NCBI GenBank assembly: GCA_020137815.1
Contig: CM035360.1
Location: 7,331,743 to 7,395,742, forward strand
Direction: 5' to 3'
DNA from: Hormiphora californensis
Taxonomy: Eukaryota; Ctenophora; Tentaculata; Cydippida; Pleurobrachiidae
Length of the DNA stretch: 64,000 nucleotides
Made by a program: the position numbers and the translations under genes. Of the stretch, positions 1 to 21,600 are shown one piece after another; within the stretch, counting starts at the first letter, position 1; each line of letters opens with the position of its first letter. The notes beneath the pieces were generated by a model. It saw only the letters and a list, made by a program, of their open reading frames with translations. It had not been told where the DNA came from and did not search any database.

Positions 1-1320
1 CTGTAGCGTCTCGATAGTCATTTAACACACAGGAGGACCAAGTTTTTCGTGGTCTTCCTCTGGATCGTTTTCCATGACTAGGCACCCAATGATAAAGTCT
101 GTTGGGAACCCTATCCTCAGGCATTCTAATCATGTGCCCAAACCATCGGAGTCTCCCATTGCCAATGAACGCAGATAATGGTTCTATCCCAGCTCTCTCC
201 AATACCTCCCTGTTAGACACCCGCTTATACCATTGTATTCTCAGGATTCTCCGCAGGCACCGTTGGTGGAATGCCTCCACGCGGCGATCTTGCACCTGGG
301 TTGTTGTCCAGGCCTCACAACCATAGAGAAGCACCGTCAGAACAGCAGCTCTGTATATCCTGATCTTGGTACAGGTCCTGATGTTACGGTTGTACCAGAT
401 CCGACAAAGCATACTGAATGCACTGTAAGCTTTCCCTATCCTGATACCCAGCTCCTTGTCGATGGTACCATCAGAGGACAAAGCCGATCCGAGATAGGTA
501 AAACTGGAAACCTGCTCAACCGGATTACCCTCCACAGAAATGCTGACAGTATCCGCCTCGGAAAATGGGCGCTGGCTAAGACCCTTTGAAAAAGCTACAA
601 CTTTGGTCTTCTTCGCGTTAATCTTCAAGCCAGCATACCCTGCGTATTTTACCAGCAAATCTGTAGACTCCTGGAGACCTTCCTCAGTATCATCCATAAC
701 AGCCATGTCATCAGCATAGTCGAGGTCCATGATCCATTCCCCACCCTCATCACTCTCAGCGCCGTGAAGAGTGAGACCCCTGGAGACAGTCTTGTTGGAC
801 TCAGCAAGCTGAGCCGCCCAGTTAATCACGATGTTAAAGACTGGAGGACCCTGGATGTCGCCTTGACCAGTACCACTGAGAACACTGAACCAGCTGGAGA
901 GCTCCCCACCATGTCTCACTGCACTCATAGTACCGTCAAAGAATGCTCGAATTATCCGGACATACTTCTCTGGAAGACCGTAATGGCGAAATGCGGCCCA
1001 GACGAAATCCCTGTTTATACAATCGAAAGCGGATTTGAAATCAATAAAGTTTATATACAACGGTAAATTATAATCGATACACTGGTGGATGATGGTACGG
1101 AGGGAATAAATCTGATCCACACAAGACCGGTTACGTCTGAATCCACACTGATTCTCTCGAAGTGCCAATTCAAGACCAGAAGACAACCTGTTCAGCATAA
1201 TTATCTGGAACAGCTTGGAAGTGGTGGATCGCAAAGTGCTAGAGATTACACAAGTAGTTGCTGCATCTCCCTCATCAGAATAGTCAGAACTATGTACTAG
1301 CACATTGGACCATAGTACAT
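1..1320 (-). mobile_element. Non-LTR retrotransposon (LINE) reverse transcriptase fragment
   Basis: Read on the minus strand, a single frame stays open from about 1330 to the window edge. It spells a LINE-type reverse transcriptase: the start has a KxF/Q-type segment with 'NQCGFRRNRSCVDQI', then 'FIDFKSAFDCINRDFVW', 'SGTGQGDIQGPPVFN' (where most elements have RQGCPLSP), and the catalytic YADD box in 'MDLDYADDMAVMDD' near 703-731. After that come the thumb ('GLKINAKKTKVV'), 'LLYGCEAWTT' and the 'RWFGHMIRMPEDRVPNRLYHW' region typical of the C-terminal part. A TAA lies upstream near 1345, so the endonuclease half is missing here. The 3' end runs off the window. The open frame suggests a young copy; the 5' truncation is usual for LINEs. 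The clade was not determined. Confidence 0.88.
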
Positions 1321-1380
1321 TGTGCGTGTAGTTGAATTACAATAACTAGACTAATATGTTTCTCGTTTCAACAAAGTTAC

Positions 1381-1920
1381 CGAAATTGGGGGGGGGGGGG
1401 GGCCTGCCGCAAGAATCTCATGCCTCATTGGCGATTTTCAGGGTAGCTGGGATTTTTGAGATTTTCGATTTTTGGCTAAAAAACGTGGGATTTTTGAGAT
1501 TTTTGAGGCAAATTTGCGATTTTTGGGGGAAAACCCGCAAATTTTTCTCAAAAATCTCATAGAAAGGACAAATTTCCATTCGAAAATTTGGAATAGAAAC
1601 AAACCTTGTGTTTTTCTACCAAAAATCAAAATTCTGAATAGAAATGTTCCTTGTGTTCTAGTACAAAAGTTAATGTGAAGCTAAAACATGAAATCTACCA
1701 ATTTAAATTACTAAACTGCTATTATGATTCAGTTTTAAGCTAAAAAATATGTCGAAAAACTGAGTATTGGCAGCCAAAATTGTGCCAATTTACCACAAAA
1801 ATCTCAAAAATCTCAAACGTAATTGAGCAAATTTTCCCAAAAATCTCAAAAATCTCATCGGCCGAAAAGAGGGTAGCTGAGATTTTTGCGGCAGGCCCCC
1901 CCCCCCCCCCCCCGAAATTG
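1381..1920. mobile_element. Poly-G-ended inverted-repeat element (MITE A), 8-bp TSD
   Basis: An 8-bp direct repeat CGAAATTG (1381-1388 and 1913-1920) brackets a 524-bp element. It starts with a G run (to 1402) followed by CCTGCCGCAA and ends with TTGCGGCAGG followed by a C run (1896-1912), so the ends form inverted repeats. Both arms also share 'agggtagctg' plus runs of 'gatttttgag'. There is no transposase frame. The 8-bp duplication fits hAT- or Merlin-type transposases; the assignment is inference. Two similar elements lie at 30721-31299 and 56318-57342. Confidence 0.85.
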
Positions 1921-2558
1921 AATATTTAAGCGTGTTAAATTTAACAAAGACTTAATTATTTCTTCTTGTCTTTTATAATCAGTTCTCTCTTAACTTATCA
2001 TCACTATACAATAATTCTCTTTGTCCTCCACCTCACTCTCTATATCCCTCTCTCCTTTAAGTGTTCTCTCTTTCCGGCCTTGAATAATTCTATGAGGTCC
2101 AATCTCAGGTTGGCACCACTAGTATGTAATAACAGTCCGAGGCGTGATGTTGCGTTTTGCACTAAAACTGTTGCTTGTTATTTGTTATTAACAATTCAGC
2201 ATTTAAATTTATTATTTCCAAAAAAGCAGTTTCCATGCAACCATATTGATACTAATTGTGGGATTTGGGCACTCACAGGAATCACATTTTCGGTTTTGAG
2301 ATTAAAGTTTTGGGTTGGTGCTGTAGCAATTTGGTCGAATCTTTGATTAGGAAAATAAGTAAATAAATATTGAAACACTTACAATATTTGAGAGATGTAA
2401 GTTGATAAAATGACTGTTGTAATTCCTGTGTCTGCCCCACTCCAATCACTTGTTTATACAATTTACAGAGAGTTTTTGTAAACAGATTCCTCAGTCTAAT
2501 AAGCATGGTAGATCCTAAAGCGGACAATATGATCAGTTCGTGTCATTCTAAAAGTTTT
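1921..2558. other. Spacer downstream of GPCR A
   Basis: AT-rich sequence between the MITE and the GPCR stop codon. It probably holds the GPCR 3' UTR (read right to left). I see no coding exon, RNA gene or repeat. Confidence 0.5.
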
Positions 2559-4211
2559 TTACACTTTTATTTCCTGAACGATATCATCTTCCATCGTTCC
2601 GAGTCCTGCAGCGTGGAGCTCAGCAGGCAGGCTCACATAGTCACTTGTCTGTTCCGAACCCTTCCCACCATCATGCTCATCAGACAAGGTAGGGAGTGCC
2701 TGGACCCTCCTTGCTCCCCTGTTCCCTGGTACAGCTGTAAGACTGGTTATCGAAGCCCTAGCTTGGGAAGCAGGAACAGTTTCCATTACTGTTGTGGCAC
2801 CGTTTGCAGCCATACTATTACTGGAAACTGGACCCCGTGTAACTCCACCACCACCACCACCTCGGGTCGTTGTGGGTGCTATGGAGTTTCCATCGCTGCT
2901 AACCCACAGACTCGCCTTGGCATCACGGAGTATCTTGTGGAGGAGCTTACCGACGAACTTCTTAAACTTGGGATTGGCAAAACAGTAAATTATTGGGTTT
3001 CCACAGCTGCTCAAGAGGAAGGTGTTTGCTGCAAACTGCATTGGGTAATGACTGGTTACCACATGGGAAAAGAATGAACGGAGGAATTCGACGAAGATGA
3101 GGGGTGTCCAGGAGCAGATGAGTAGACCGGAAATGAGGTAGATAGTGTTGAGTCCTCGTTGTTTGTTCAGTGCTCCCTTCTCTTTGATTGCCTTCCGAAG
3201 GTCCTTAGTCTTCTGTTTCGAGTATCGTAGGAGGAGGAAGTTGGTTGTTACTATCACCTAGCAGGATGAGATATATCTCATTAATTATAATTAATTATAT
3301 ATAATTAGTTTCTTTTGGATACGGTAGACGGTAAACAATATCTTTAGGACATCTAGAGACGATTGAATAGTTAAATTCATACTTCACAAATCGAGCTGAT
3401 TTGCTCTCCAATTACAAACAAAAGCTCTTACCTGGAAGGGTATCCCCATGAATACTATGAGGTGTATCTTCAGAAGGAGAGGGTATGTATCAGCACTAAC
3501 ATTAAAGTAACACAATGGCAGTGCGGGGTTCATTTGTGGAATGGTCGGAGGATCATGCCAAATGTAGGCCAGAAACGGAGTTGTACACACCAGCGACAAA
3601 GCCCATATAAAGATCACGGTTATGATCCCGTGCGTTCGGTTGAAGTTCACCATCTTCATTGGATAGTAACATCTCAAGATCCGGTGAACGGATATCATCA
3701 TGGTGAGGAAGAACCCCACGGGAGAGAGGAATGCAATGAGATATCCATTCACCCAGCACCAGGTTAGTCCAAACACCCAGCCCCTGGCTATGTGGGTCAC
3801 GGCACACGGAATGAGTAGGAGTATCGTGTAGGTCAGATCGGCCACCGCCAGCTGTTGAACAAAGAAGACGGTCACACTGTCAAGGTTGAAGGCAGAGTAC
3901 CGGGCACTGGCGAAGATCACCACGGAGTTACCCAGAATACTTGATATCACCAGGGCCGTCTGATGTGGAGAGAGATATTGGATTGTTATATTTTTGATGC
4001 CTGTGTCTATGCTACAAGTACAACTAAACTGATTAGTAACCCTGAATTAAGATTTCCAAAGCATAACATATACCTGGAAGCATGCTAGAATAACTGAGGT
4101 CCAGAGGGGTGTGATATCCCGGTAAACCTGGTTGCAGGCTGCTATATCACCAGAGGGACAATCAAAGTAGTGAGTCACTGCAGCTGCTGATCCTACTGAG
4201 TAATTGGACAT
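2559..4211 (-). CDS. Class A (rhodopsin-like) GPCR, paralog A, 3 exons
   Basis: Joined exons (minus) 4074-4211, 3432-3959 and 2559-3257, all GT-AG and phase 0, give 454 residues. Seven-helix landmarks are present: 'GNSVVIFA' in TM1, 'LAVADL' in TM2, the TM3 cysteine in 'TWCWVN', 'ICSWTP' in TM6 (W6.48, P6.50) and 'NPIIYCF' for NPxxY in TM7. The C-tail is long and Ser/Gly-rich. The DRY box is 'SVHRILRC', so Asp is replaced by His while Arg is kept; the second GPCR of the window has the same change. The segment around residues 60-75 ('ASARYSAFNLDS') matches the other receptor closely, so the two are paralogs. The start was chosen as the first ATG after a CAG acceptor (1 nt upstream). Ligand unknown; a plasma-membrane G-protein receptor is inferred from family. 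Confidence 0.9.
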
Positions 4212-5449
4212 ACTGAGCTAGATGGGAAAGTATTTGATATATTGCGTAGAAGATAGAATTATAAAAAAGGTTTGAACGAAAGGGTATTAAAATGAGACAT
4301 GATGTCTAAATGCACCCTGACCCTCCTCCGGATGATGATTGTGAAAGAGGATCTGTCTGGTGACAGAGGAGGATAGAATCTACAGTTGCAGTGCACCGGG
4401 TGCCGACAGTGCTCTATCACAGAGCAAATATTTGAGGATAGAATCTAGACAAACAACAGAAAACGCGTCAAGGAAATTGAAAGCGTCATGTCGACTCTAA
4501 AGTCTAACTCTAACAGCAGATGTTATGAAATCAGAGCACCGTGAAATTTAAAAATATGTTTCACAATAGTATCACCCGGGGTGTATTTAGATTCATTTCA
4601 CCTCCAGAAAATGGATTTCTAGGAAATATAGGGATTCAGTTTCAAATATAATGACCACTTTCCCCTTCACCTGTCAGCACAGGATCATTGCTGCAGGTGG
4701 CGGGATATTAAATCTACTTGGAAACACACACATAGCAACCCCACACACTCGACACTAGCCCGATTCAATACTGGAAACTATAATGGTACACGTGCTAAGT
4801 GTGTGCCACGAGGGAATCCTAACTGGTAGACAACAGCTGTGTGGACGAGCCTTATATTCACAAACTAGTGAACGAAACATGATCTGCATGTTCTATATGA
4901 AGTACTGCTGCAGTCGGACCCCGATTTACCGGGCGAATGAAGCATAGTTACCTTTCTCTTTGCCAAAAAATGACAATAAATTAACCAAACGCCAGATTAA
5001 GGTAGTTACAATTCATTTACATTCTACACCTCGATTACAATATTCACACCCCGTCCCTTATTTTCATCGCTATCTATTTATGTATAATGGTATTGGTTAT
5101 CAATAATTGGTTATCAATAATTTCACTTATTCATTTTCTATCTTTGGTAATATATCACTGTCTTCATTTCCACTGTCTTCATTTCAGTTTCATTACTTCA
5201 TCAATAGTCATATCTCTCATAACCCCCTTGGCTCCATCCCCATCCTCAACATACCCATCATTACCTCCTCTCTCCCCATGTTGAGTTACTCAACAACTCT
5301 CCCCATGATTCATATTCATCCCACTTTGTCTATCCCACTTGCAGTAACCTCCCCTCAACAGCTGGGGACTGCTGTATGCTCCTTTTGTTCCCTAGTTTAT
5401 GAGGACTCATTTGAATATATTTACCATAACCATCTAACCGCACTTCGAG
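4212..5449. other. Intergenic region upstream of GPCR A
   Basis: No coding exon recognised. It should hold the GPCR A promoter. At 4911-4932 there is a lone copy of the pogo-like terminal repeat (CAGTCGGACCCCGATTTACC) seen at 9271 and 56500, here without its partner end, so it is a broken MITE. Confidence 0.5.
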
Positions 5450-5554
<105 letters not shown>

Positions 5555-5590
5555 CAGCAGTCAAGCCGCTGGCATTCTTCCTTTGCGTAC

Positions 5591-6797
5591 TACAGGGTGT
5601 CCCACTGTCTTTGCATCACCTGTGATTTTGGGTCATGACCGGGCTCCATTAAACTAACCAAAACTCATCGAAAAATTGGTCAAAATGGTTCTAACAGAAA
5701 CCAGTGTTCTAGAGAATTGTCTGGCGAACATTTTGGTGGCAAGATTGACGTTCCAAGTCTTACCAATCGTCAGATATATCGTCGTAAAGTCAAAAGTACG
5801 TGTTCATGAAATCCGACCGTGGTTCACGTTTTGAAAAATTCACAAATGCAAAGTTGCTCGGATCACATCGCATCCCTCATAAGAGTTGTAGGAAATTGTC
5901 TGGCGGTCATTTTGGTACCCGGGTTTTGGTCCTAGCTCAATGTTTAGAGTGTCTTATGACTGTCTAAAGACGAAATTCAACCAGCATTTTTGAGGGGATC
6001 ACGTGTCATCAACAAATGGGTAAAATGATTTGAAATTTACAAGAGCTTCATTGGAATCGTCTAAGGTTCATTTTGATACCATGATTTTTTCCATAGCTCT
6101 ATGTTTTAGTTGCGTTATGACTGTAGGAACATGAAAATTGTTCTATGCTGAGTCTTAGTTGGTATCGGCTCACAACCCCTAATTAGGTGGCTCGGTGTCG
6201 TGTGTAATCCTATGATAATTAGCACACATCGTCTCAATTTCATCTAGACACGTGACAGGGTTGTTATGACGATTTGTCAAGGCCCCTGTTAATGTGTAGG
6301 ATATGCAAGTGGTCTATCTCAACCCTATCATGCACTAACATGTTATTCAAGCAGCAATGAGCTTCATAACAAGGCAAAATGCAATGCGATACCTGATACC
6401 AATTTTGGAAAAATTCCAGTTCTGACAGTCATAAGACACTCTAAACATTGAGCTAGGACAAAAACCCGGGTACCAAAATGACCGCCAGACAATTTCCTAC
6501 AACTCTTATGAGGGATGCAATGTGATCCGAGCAACTTTGCATTTGTGAATTTTTCAAAACGTGAACCCCGGTCGGATTTCATGAACACGTACTTTTGACT
6601 TTACGACGATATATCTGACGATTGGTAAGACTTGGAACGTCAATCTTGCCACCAAAATGTTCGCCAGACAATTCTCTAGAACACTGGTTTTCGTTAGAAT
6701 CATTTTGACCAATTTTTCGATGAGTTTTGGTTAGTTTAATGGAGCCCGGTCATGACCCAAAATCACAGGTGATGCAAAGACAGTGGGACACCCTGTA
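5591..6797. mobile_element. Foldback Tc1/mariner-like element with 372-bp inverted arms
   Basis: The element 5593-6795 begins CAGGGTGTCCCACTG and ends CAGTGGGACACCCTG, flanked by TA on both sides (5591-5592 and 6796-6797). The left arm 5593-5964 and right arm 6424-6795 are near-identical inverted copies, each 372 bp with no net indel. The ~460-bp centre has no open frame and no transposase. TA duplication and the CAGGGTG end are typical of Tc1/mariner-superfamily elements; I infer a non-autonomous foldback member mobilised in trans. Confidence 0.9.
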
Positions 6798-9268
<2,471 letters not shown>

Positions 9269-9444
9269 TACAGTCGGACCCCGATTTAGGGACACCCTCG
9301 GGGGAAAGGCTCTTGTCCACTAAATCGGGGTGTCCACTAAATCGGGGTGAAATAAGGTTAATTTCCTATATCGGGGGAAAAAAATCCTGTCCCTAAATCG
9401 GGGTGCCACTAAATCGGGGGCCCCTAAATCGGGGTCCGACTGTA
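9269..9444. mobile_element. Pogo/Tigger-like MITE, 172 bp, TA TSD
   Basis: A 172-bp element (9271-9442) starts CAGTCGGACCCCGATTTA and ends TAAATCGGGGTCCGACTG, flanked by TA on both sides. Inside are further copies of 'taaatcgggg' in both orientations. A second copy of exactly the same length lies in RPS7 intron 1 (56500-56671). The CAG start plus TA duplication is characteristic of pogo/Tigger-type Tc1/mariner elements. No coding capacity. Confidence 0.9.
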
Positions 9445-9570
9445 GATTATATTATCATTCGAAAGAAAATATATGTAATACCAGAATCTTGGTAAACAAA
9501 CTAATGAACTTTGTTTTATAGCCCTGATAGTGATTAGTAAACAAAGACCTTAAAGCAGAATTTAACGAAA

Positions 9571-15360
<5,790 letters not shown>

Positions 15361-16619
15361 TAGATATACTGTCATTGTTAAACTGAAGAAAGTAATTTAT
15401 AAGAAGTTGATATCAGTGACCATTGGAATTTTATTGTGAGACGGATAAGGTCAAGGATGAAGACATGTGGACACAAACACAAAAACGACCTGATACTGAT
15501 AGGTCGTCAGAGATTTAGAACAGTATTCAATGTTCAGAACAATCTTTATGTGAAGAATGAATGAACGTGAAAAATCCAAACATTTTGACACGTCGAATTA
15601 TAACTATCACTTGTATTTCGGATTGCATGTTATATTGTTACAGCACGTACTATCTGTGTTTCAAATCAGGAATATAATATTTGAACATACAACTATTTAG
15701 TTGCATTTGATCGCTGAGGATGGGCGCAGGTGCAATGATTTGTATCTGACAATTGGTAATTATTGTAGACATTAATTATTGTTGTATTTGAATTTCCATT
15801 TGAAACAAATCTTCGAAGACACCTTCACGCAACAGCTGCAGACCTTGGAAAATCACAGGACTCACTGACTGGAGGAAACATTTTAAAGTTTTTCAAGAAA
15901 CAACATCGCGTTCAATCTTTGCTACAAATAGTGTGAAATTTAAGGTGGCCTAACAGAAGACTATGAGTATGTGGATTATGTTTATAAGATTATTGAATAT
16001 CCCTCTAAACTATAAATATAACGGCAGCTGATGTCGACTAAGGACCATTAGAAAAACTACACCACTATAATTGTAGATCTCATTGGGTTACAGAGATTAA
16101 ATGGCATTGCAGGACGAAGGCTGTCCTACGCAGTGACTGCAATCTATTATTAGCACGATACTGGAACTTATAATCATTGGAATCTATCACAAATTACATC
16201 AAATCATTCCAGTCAGTTGTTCCGTTTGGCCACATACAAGAACAAGTTGTTTTGATTCTTAGAACAACGCAGTACGTGTTGCCATGATCGCAGGTGGTCA
16301 AAAAAGGTACTAAAAAAATTTTAAGCCTTACATTAGGGCCGGGCGGTGCAGTTAAAAGAAGCAAAATAGGAAATTGGATCGGCGTGTTAACAAGTCGAAG
16401 GTGTGAGAAAAATCCACCTGATCATTGATGGAGCCATAAATAGGGGTAGAAAGATAGAAGGAGCTAGAGATAGAGTGGTAGAAAGAGAGAGGGAGATAGA
16501 TAAGAGAGATGGAAATAGTGATGGAGTTAGAGAGGGATAGTTGGAGTTAGAGAGGGATAGAGAGATAGAGGGAGTTAGGGGCAGAGAGATAGAAGGAGTT
16601 AGAAAGAGAGAAAGAAAGA

Positions 16620-16736
<117 letters not shown>

Positions 16737-17989
16737 GCGGGGAAGATGAAATGTCGAAATGATCTGAACATGTGGAACAGCTGTGCGGCACAACGTAATT
16801 GCAGAGCAGTCTTTTTTGAGCCACTCAAATTGTGGAAATATTTAATATTTAACTGAAATGAATTCGTGAGCGGGGATGTGGGCGGATGGAATTAATCACC
16901 TCAAATGACATGAATTCGTAATAATCAATTCAGAAGTTCCTGAATTGTTGAGTAAGGGGTGAGAGAGGTGTTGTAGATCGGGCAGTGACATGAGTATATA
17001 TGTGTACAAAGTCTGCAAATCACCAATTACAAAATATAATGGGAAAATATTAATCTTTGACTTGCTAAGACTCTAGAACAGCGCAAAAACAGCGTACGAG
17101 CAGTTCAAATTGATCTTTGGGAGGGTATTGTTCGCGGGCGAAATGATCTCGAAGGCCCAGTTAACAATTATATAGGGCTCTCCCAAAGATCAGGTACTCC
17201 TTGCAGATCATGCTGCTAACAAAGAACACGGATCATACAGAGAGGGAGAGAGAGATGGAGAGATCTCATCCCTGCTAGATCATCAACTGCAGAGGCAGAT
17301 GACCAGGAGAGCGAGAGAAAGAGTGAGAGATAACGACTATAAAAGAGATAGATAAAGACCTATAGATGGGTGTTACAATGAAATAAGTCGTTCATCTAGG
17401 TCGTGTTTTACTATTCGTCTGCTATCCACCAAAACAATATGTTTATGTATTGCTCACCCATTGCTCATTTGCTCATTGTCATTTGTCAGATCATGGGATA
17501 AAATCTTGGCTATGTTCATTGAAATTAGAAGTCATTCGGAAGGTTTTGTTTAGTATTGGCCAGAAAGGATTGAGACAAAAACAGAACGCCGACCGCGCAT
17601 TCGCGCAACAACTCGTCTAACGTGTAACGGCATTCTCGGTCAATTCCGCGTCTACACTCATTCTGGACCGATGATTCTAACCACCCTGTTAAATTTGAAA
17701 CTATGTGGTCATTAAATCCTTGATGATTTGAGTATGGTCTATATACTCAATCATCGTATACAATAATAGTCAGTAACGATCTCTCTCCGTGTAGTGTACC
17801 AGATTATATCTTGAGTTCGTTTTGTGTACGTGTCTACTACAAACCCCCAACAAACCTCTTTTTTCCTCTCAACTCTCCCAATCAGATTTTCTTGTTTGTT
17901 TAGTGGAATTGGCCACAGAGAACTATCCCTGAAACAGTAAATAAAGTGAGAGACCGGAGGCGGTAATTCTGTGGATATGAGTAACTGTA

Positions 17990-17992
<3 letters not shown>

Positions 17993-18077
<85 letters not shown>
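17993..18077. repeat. (GA)n microsatellite
   Basis: About 85 bp of pure GA repeat. Confidence 0.95.
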
Positions 18078-18080
<3 letters not shown>

Positions 18081-18199
18081 GAGATTTGCATGATGCCCTC
18101 CCAGAAGTTAATGTTTGGTTTCACGTTGTTCAAGAATTGTGGTTCCTACGTTTGTTTATAAAAGACCCAGATCCCTTCGCCCCCTTTCTCCTGCCCTGT

Positions 18200-18280
18200 T
18201 ATCTGTCAAAGCATTGGCCTGACCCATTCTCGTTTCTCGGAGCGCGCGAGAACTGTGGTCAGAGCATTGGCCTGACAGCC
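18200..18280 (+). repeat. Two copies of a tRNA-like motif (SINE remnant)
   Basis: The 19-mer GTCAAAGCATTGGCCTGAC and its variant GTCAGAGCATTGGCCTGAC occur about 55 bp apart. The second form recurs at about 50177-50195, where it is followed by GAGTCGCGAGCTCAAGCC, which looks like a tRNA B box. The arrangement fits decayed tRNA-derived SINEs. No intact tRNA can be folded. Confidence 0.4.
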
Positions 18281-18444
18281 TGTTATACGACAATTGCGTG
18301 GGAGGAATTTTTACGTTGTTTAGCTTGCATTATGCATATATTGTTGCCCTGTTCGACATATCTCTTTCTTCGCATCCCTATTCGACCTTTCGTAGCTTAG
18401 TTATACAATTAAGGTTACGTAACCCTAACAACTTAACGAATTCG

Positions 18445-18485
18445 AAAGTTTATTTAGAATATCAGTAATATTCTAAATAAACTTT
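18445..18485. repeat. Perfect 18-bp inverted repeat upstream of Rh gene
   Basis: AAAGTTTATTTAGAATAT (18445-18462), loop CAGTA, then the exact reverse complement (18468-18485). It lies 175 bp before the Rh start codon, so it could sit in the promoter or 5' UTR; role unknown. Confidence 0.9.
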
Positions 18486-18660
18486 ATGATTCGTTCTTCG
18501 TATCATTAAACTATCGATTGAGATTAGAAAAAGGGAATATAAATCGCAGCGCCCGTGCTTAGCTAGATCGCTATAGAGCTGAGGGAGAATATTTTTGATT
18601 GGCTCTTATTTTGTCCGTTTGACTGACTTGGTTTAACATCTTAAGTTTTAAAAAGCGGTG

Positions 18661-21600
18661 ATGGGGGTAACGGTTGAATCGGACGCGGAGAAAAGGGAGA
18701 CGGGATTAATGGAAACGTACGGCCTGCCACTTTGGACCTACCCCCTAACGATCATTTTTGTGATCCTCTTTGCAATTTGCGTGGAATGGGATCCTAAATT
18801 TGGTAAGTTTATGGTAAACGATTGCCAATACTTGACACTTGTACCGCAAAGTCATGTTTTCCCTGATCAAAACTGTCAAGTGTCATCTTAATCTCATCCA
18901 ATAGCCAAGGCCAAAGACACATTTAATTGTACCATCAAACGTCTAAATACCGATTTAAACAAACCCCATTTTAGCCGAAGACACCATTTCCGGTGAAAGT
19001 AAGTTTAACGCCGACAAGTCGGGTATCCAGAACTACTGGACTAGGACGGTCTATACAAATGCGGAGGGAGGTCTCGAGAATTATGTCATGTATATGAATA
19101 CAGCGGTTATGTGCCTTATTGGATTTGGTTTTCTCTACGTCTTCAGGTGAGGGCCCTAATTGTTGCCTTGCTCGACCCTGTTTCACCGAGCCCCAAAAAA
19201 AAGAGATTTGAAGAAAATAAGGGTCTAAGATCTAGAGATAAAGCAAATGTAAAGGAGGGTTAGAAAATTTCAAGGCCCTATAACCATCTAGAGATAGTAA
19301 CAAACCGATAATATCTGACCCAAATTATAACATCTTTACGTGATTTCATTTCAGTAAGTTCTACGTATGGGGAGGAGTGGGACTCAACTTTTTCATCTGC
19401 GGCCTCGGATTTCTCTGGGTGTTTATTGTAATCTCTCTTGTGGAGAGTATGTTCCACGGAGCCTTTGAGAAGGTCCAAATCAACTGTGACAACATGGTAG
19501 GTCTTTCTGCAAACGCTCCCGAAGTCCTCTTGTCATACAACCTCTCTTGTGGGCCTCTTTTAACAATCGACAGTGTTAATTTAGATTGTTCGAAGCTAAG
19601 ACTGGAAGATCATGTGCAACATGTGCCAACACCCTTTTCGATCGGTTCAGAAATCAGAGTCCCAATGAACACAGTACACACTACATACTGACTTTAAATT
19701 GGAATTCTTCAGATGTTATCAGCTGACATCACAGCAGCGGTTTTGATTTCATTTGGAGCCTTCTACGGATTTACCTCGCCCTCACAGATTATTCTAATTA
19801 CCATGCTGGAGATATTCATGTGTGTCGTCAACGAGCACATTGGTAAGCTTTTACAGTCGATCTTAATCGTATCCGGATGCATACTAATTGAACAGTTCAG
19901 AAAGACACAACTAAAACGCTCTGATCACATACTAAACAACTGTATCCAGGGGTTTCTAACCATCCCTTGACTATTAGTCGGGTGTACTGACTACACTACT
20001 GTTTCAGTGCTAAAAATACTCCATGTGAAAGACCAGGGTGGTTCTATGGTGGTTCATGCTTTCGGAGCTTACTTTGGCGTCGCCACAGTCTTTGGAATGG
20101 GTCTCAAAAGCAAGCATCTTCCCGAAAAACACCGTACTACCACATACTTTAGGTAATGTCAAACGTTCTTTTTCTTCTTGGACACGCTCGGGGGTAGGGG
20201 ATAAAGGATGGTTCCATTGGGAACCTTTTGCCGGCGTGAGATACGTCAACTATCGATCATATATTAATTATATCGACTTAACCCTCCAATTGCAGTGATA
20301 TGGGAGCCATGCTAGGAACGGTCGTCCTCTGGGTCTACTGGCCAAGTTTTAACGCTGCCTCACTCTATGGTGATACACATGTTCAGGGACGTGTTATTGG
20401 TAACACCTACCTCTCCATCTGTGCTAGCTGTGTCACCGCATTCGCAACCAGCGCCCTTATCCACCGCGGAAAGTTTGAAATGGTAAGATACTTTCTTAGA
20501 GAGAAGGGGGACTTTTGCGGTCTTTTAGCCGTATTCAAGTTTGATTAAACCTTTCCCTGCAGATTGAGATTCAAAATGGAACATTAGCGGGTGGAGTTAT
20601 TATCGGTACTATATCTCCCTTCCTTCTTGAACCCTGGGCTCCAGTCCTCATTGGAGCAATTGGAGGGGTTTTGAGCACCTTTGGATATGGGCTTCTACAT
20701 CCGTTCTTGGAGGACTGTGGTATCCTCGATAGTGCAGGTAGAACATGATATCTGTGTAGTAGGACCAGACTTAGTTTTAGATCACCACCCACTCTCGGTT
20801 ACTAAGTCTGCGTTAGTGAGCCTGTTTTAGCGAGACCTAATGGTGTTAAATATACGTGTGTTTCTGTTTAGGAGTCCAGATGTTACACGGAATTCCGGGT
20901 ATCTTGGGAGGACTCTTTGCTGCCCTGGCAACCCTTGCTGATAACATGAACTACGCCTTCTCCTACGACACAACTTGGACTGACACAAGTACGTGCTATC
21001 AGAGTTCAGACCTTTTATATCGAGATACTTTTATATTGAAAAACGAAATTGAAAAACAAAATACATAACTATATTTCCTTCCAGGTACTTTTGACCGAGA
21101 TCGAGGCCAGCAGTTTGGCTACCACATTGGGGCAATCCTTGTTACCCTTGGAATTGCGATCGTCAGTGGGGTGATTACAGGTTAGTGATGGGACAGCTTC
21201 GTCGGGTGATCACGCCTGATCGCTGAGGGGGCTAAAACATATCATGTATCCATGACACCTCCGTAATCATAATCTTAAAATAATCCTAGTTTTGCATATT
21301 ATTTTCCAAATGTGAATATCAAATATATGACTACTCATGCCGCTTGATCCTTTTTCTTACTTCGTTCTTTAATCCCAAACACAACAGGAATTCTGATCCG
21401 ATTACCAATGTGCCCCCACGTTGATAAGGAGGACATGTTGATTGACCACGACTTCTGGAATATTCACGATAAGAATCATGATCCTAGGTATAATTCGATA
21501 TTACAAAACATCTACCGGTTAGAGATTGTTGCGTACCCATTACTCAAGTAGTGGTCCCGTAGTGGTACCTAAGTACAATTATGATCCATGGCAGTATGAT

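Noticed and set aside
2505-3077. 190-codon plus-strand open frame opposite GPCR A
   Set aside because: Shadow of the GPCR last exon on the minus strand, which has clear TM6/TM7 motifs.
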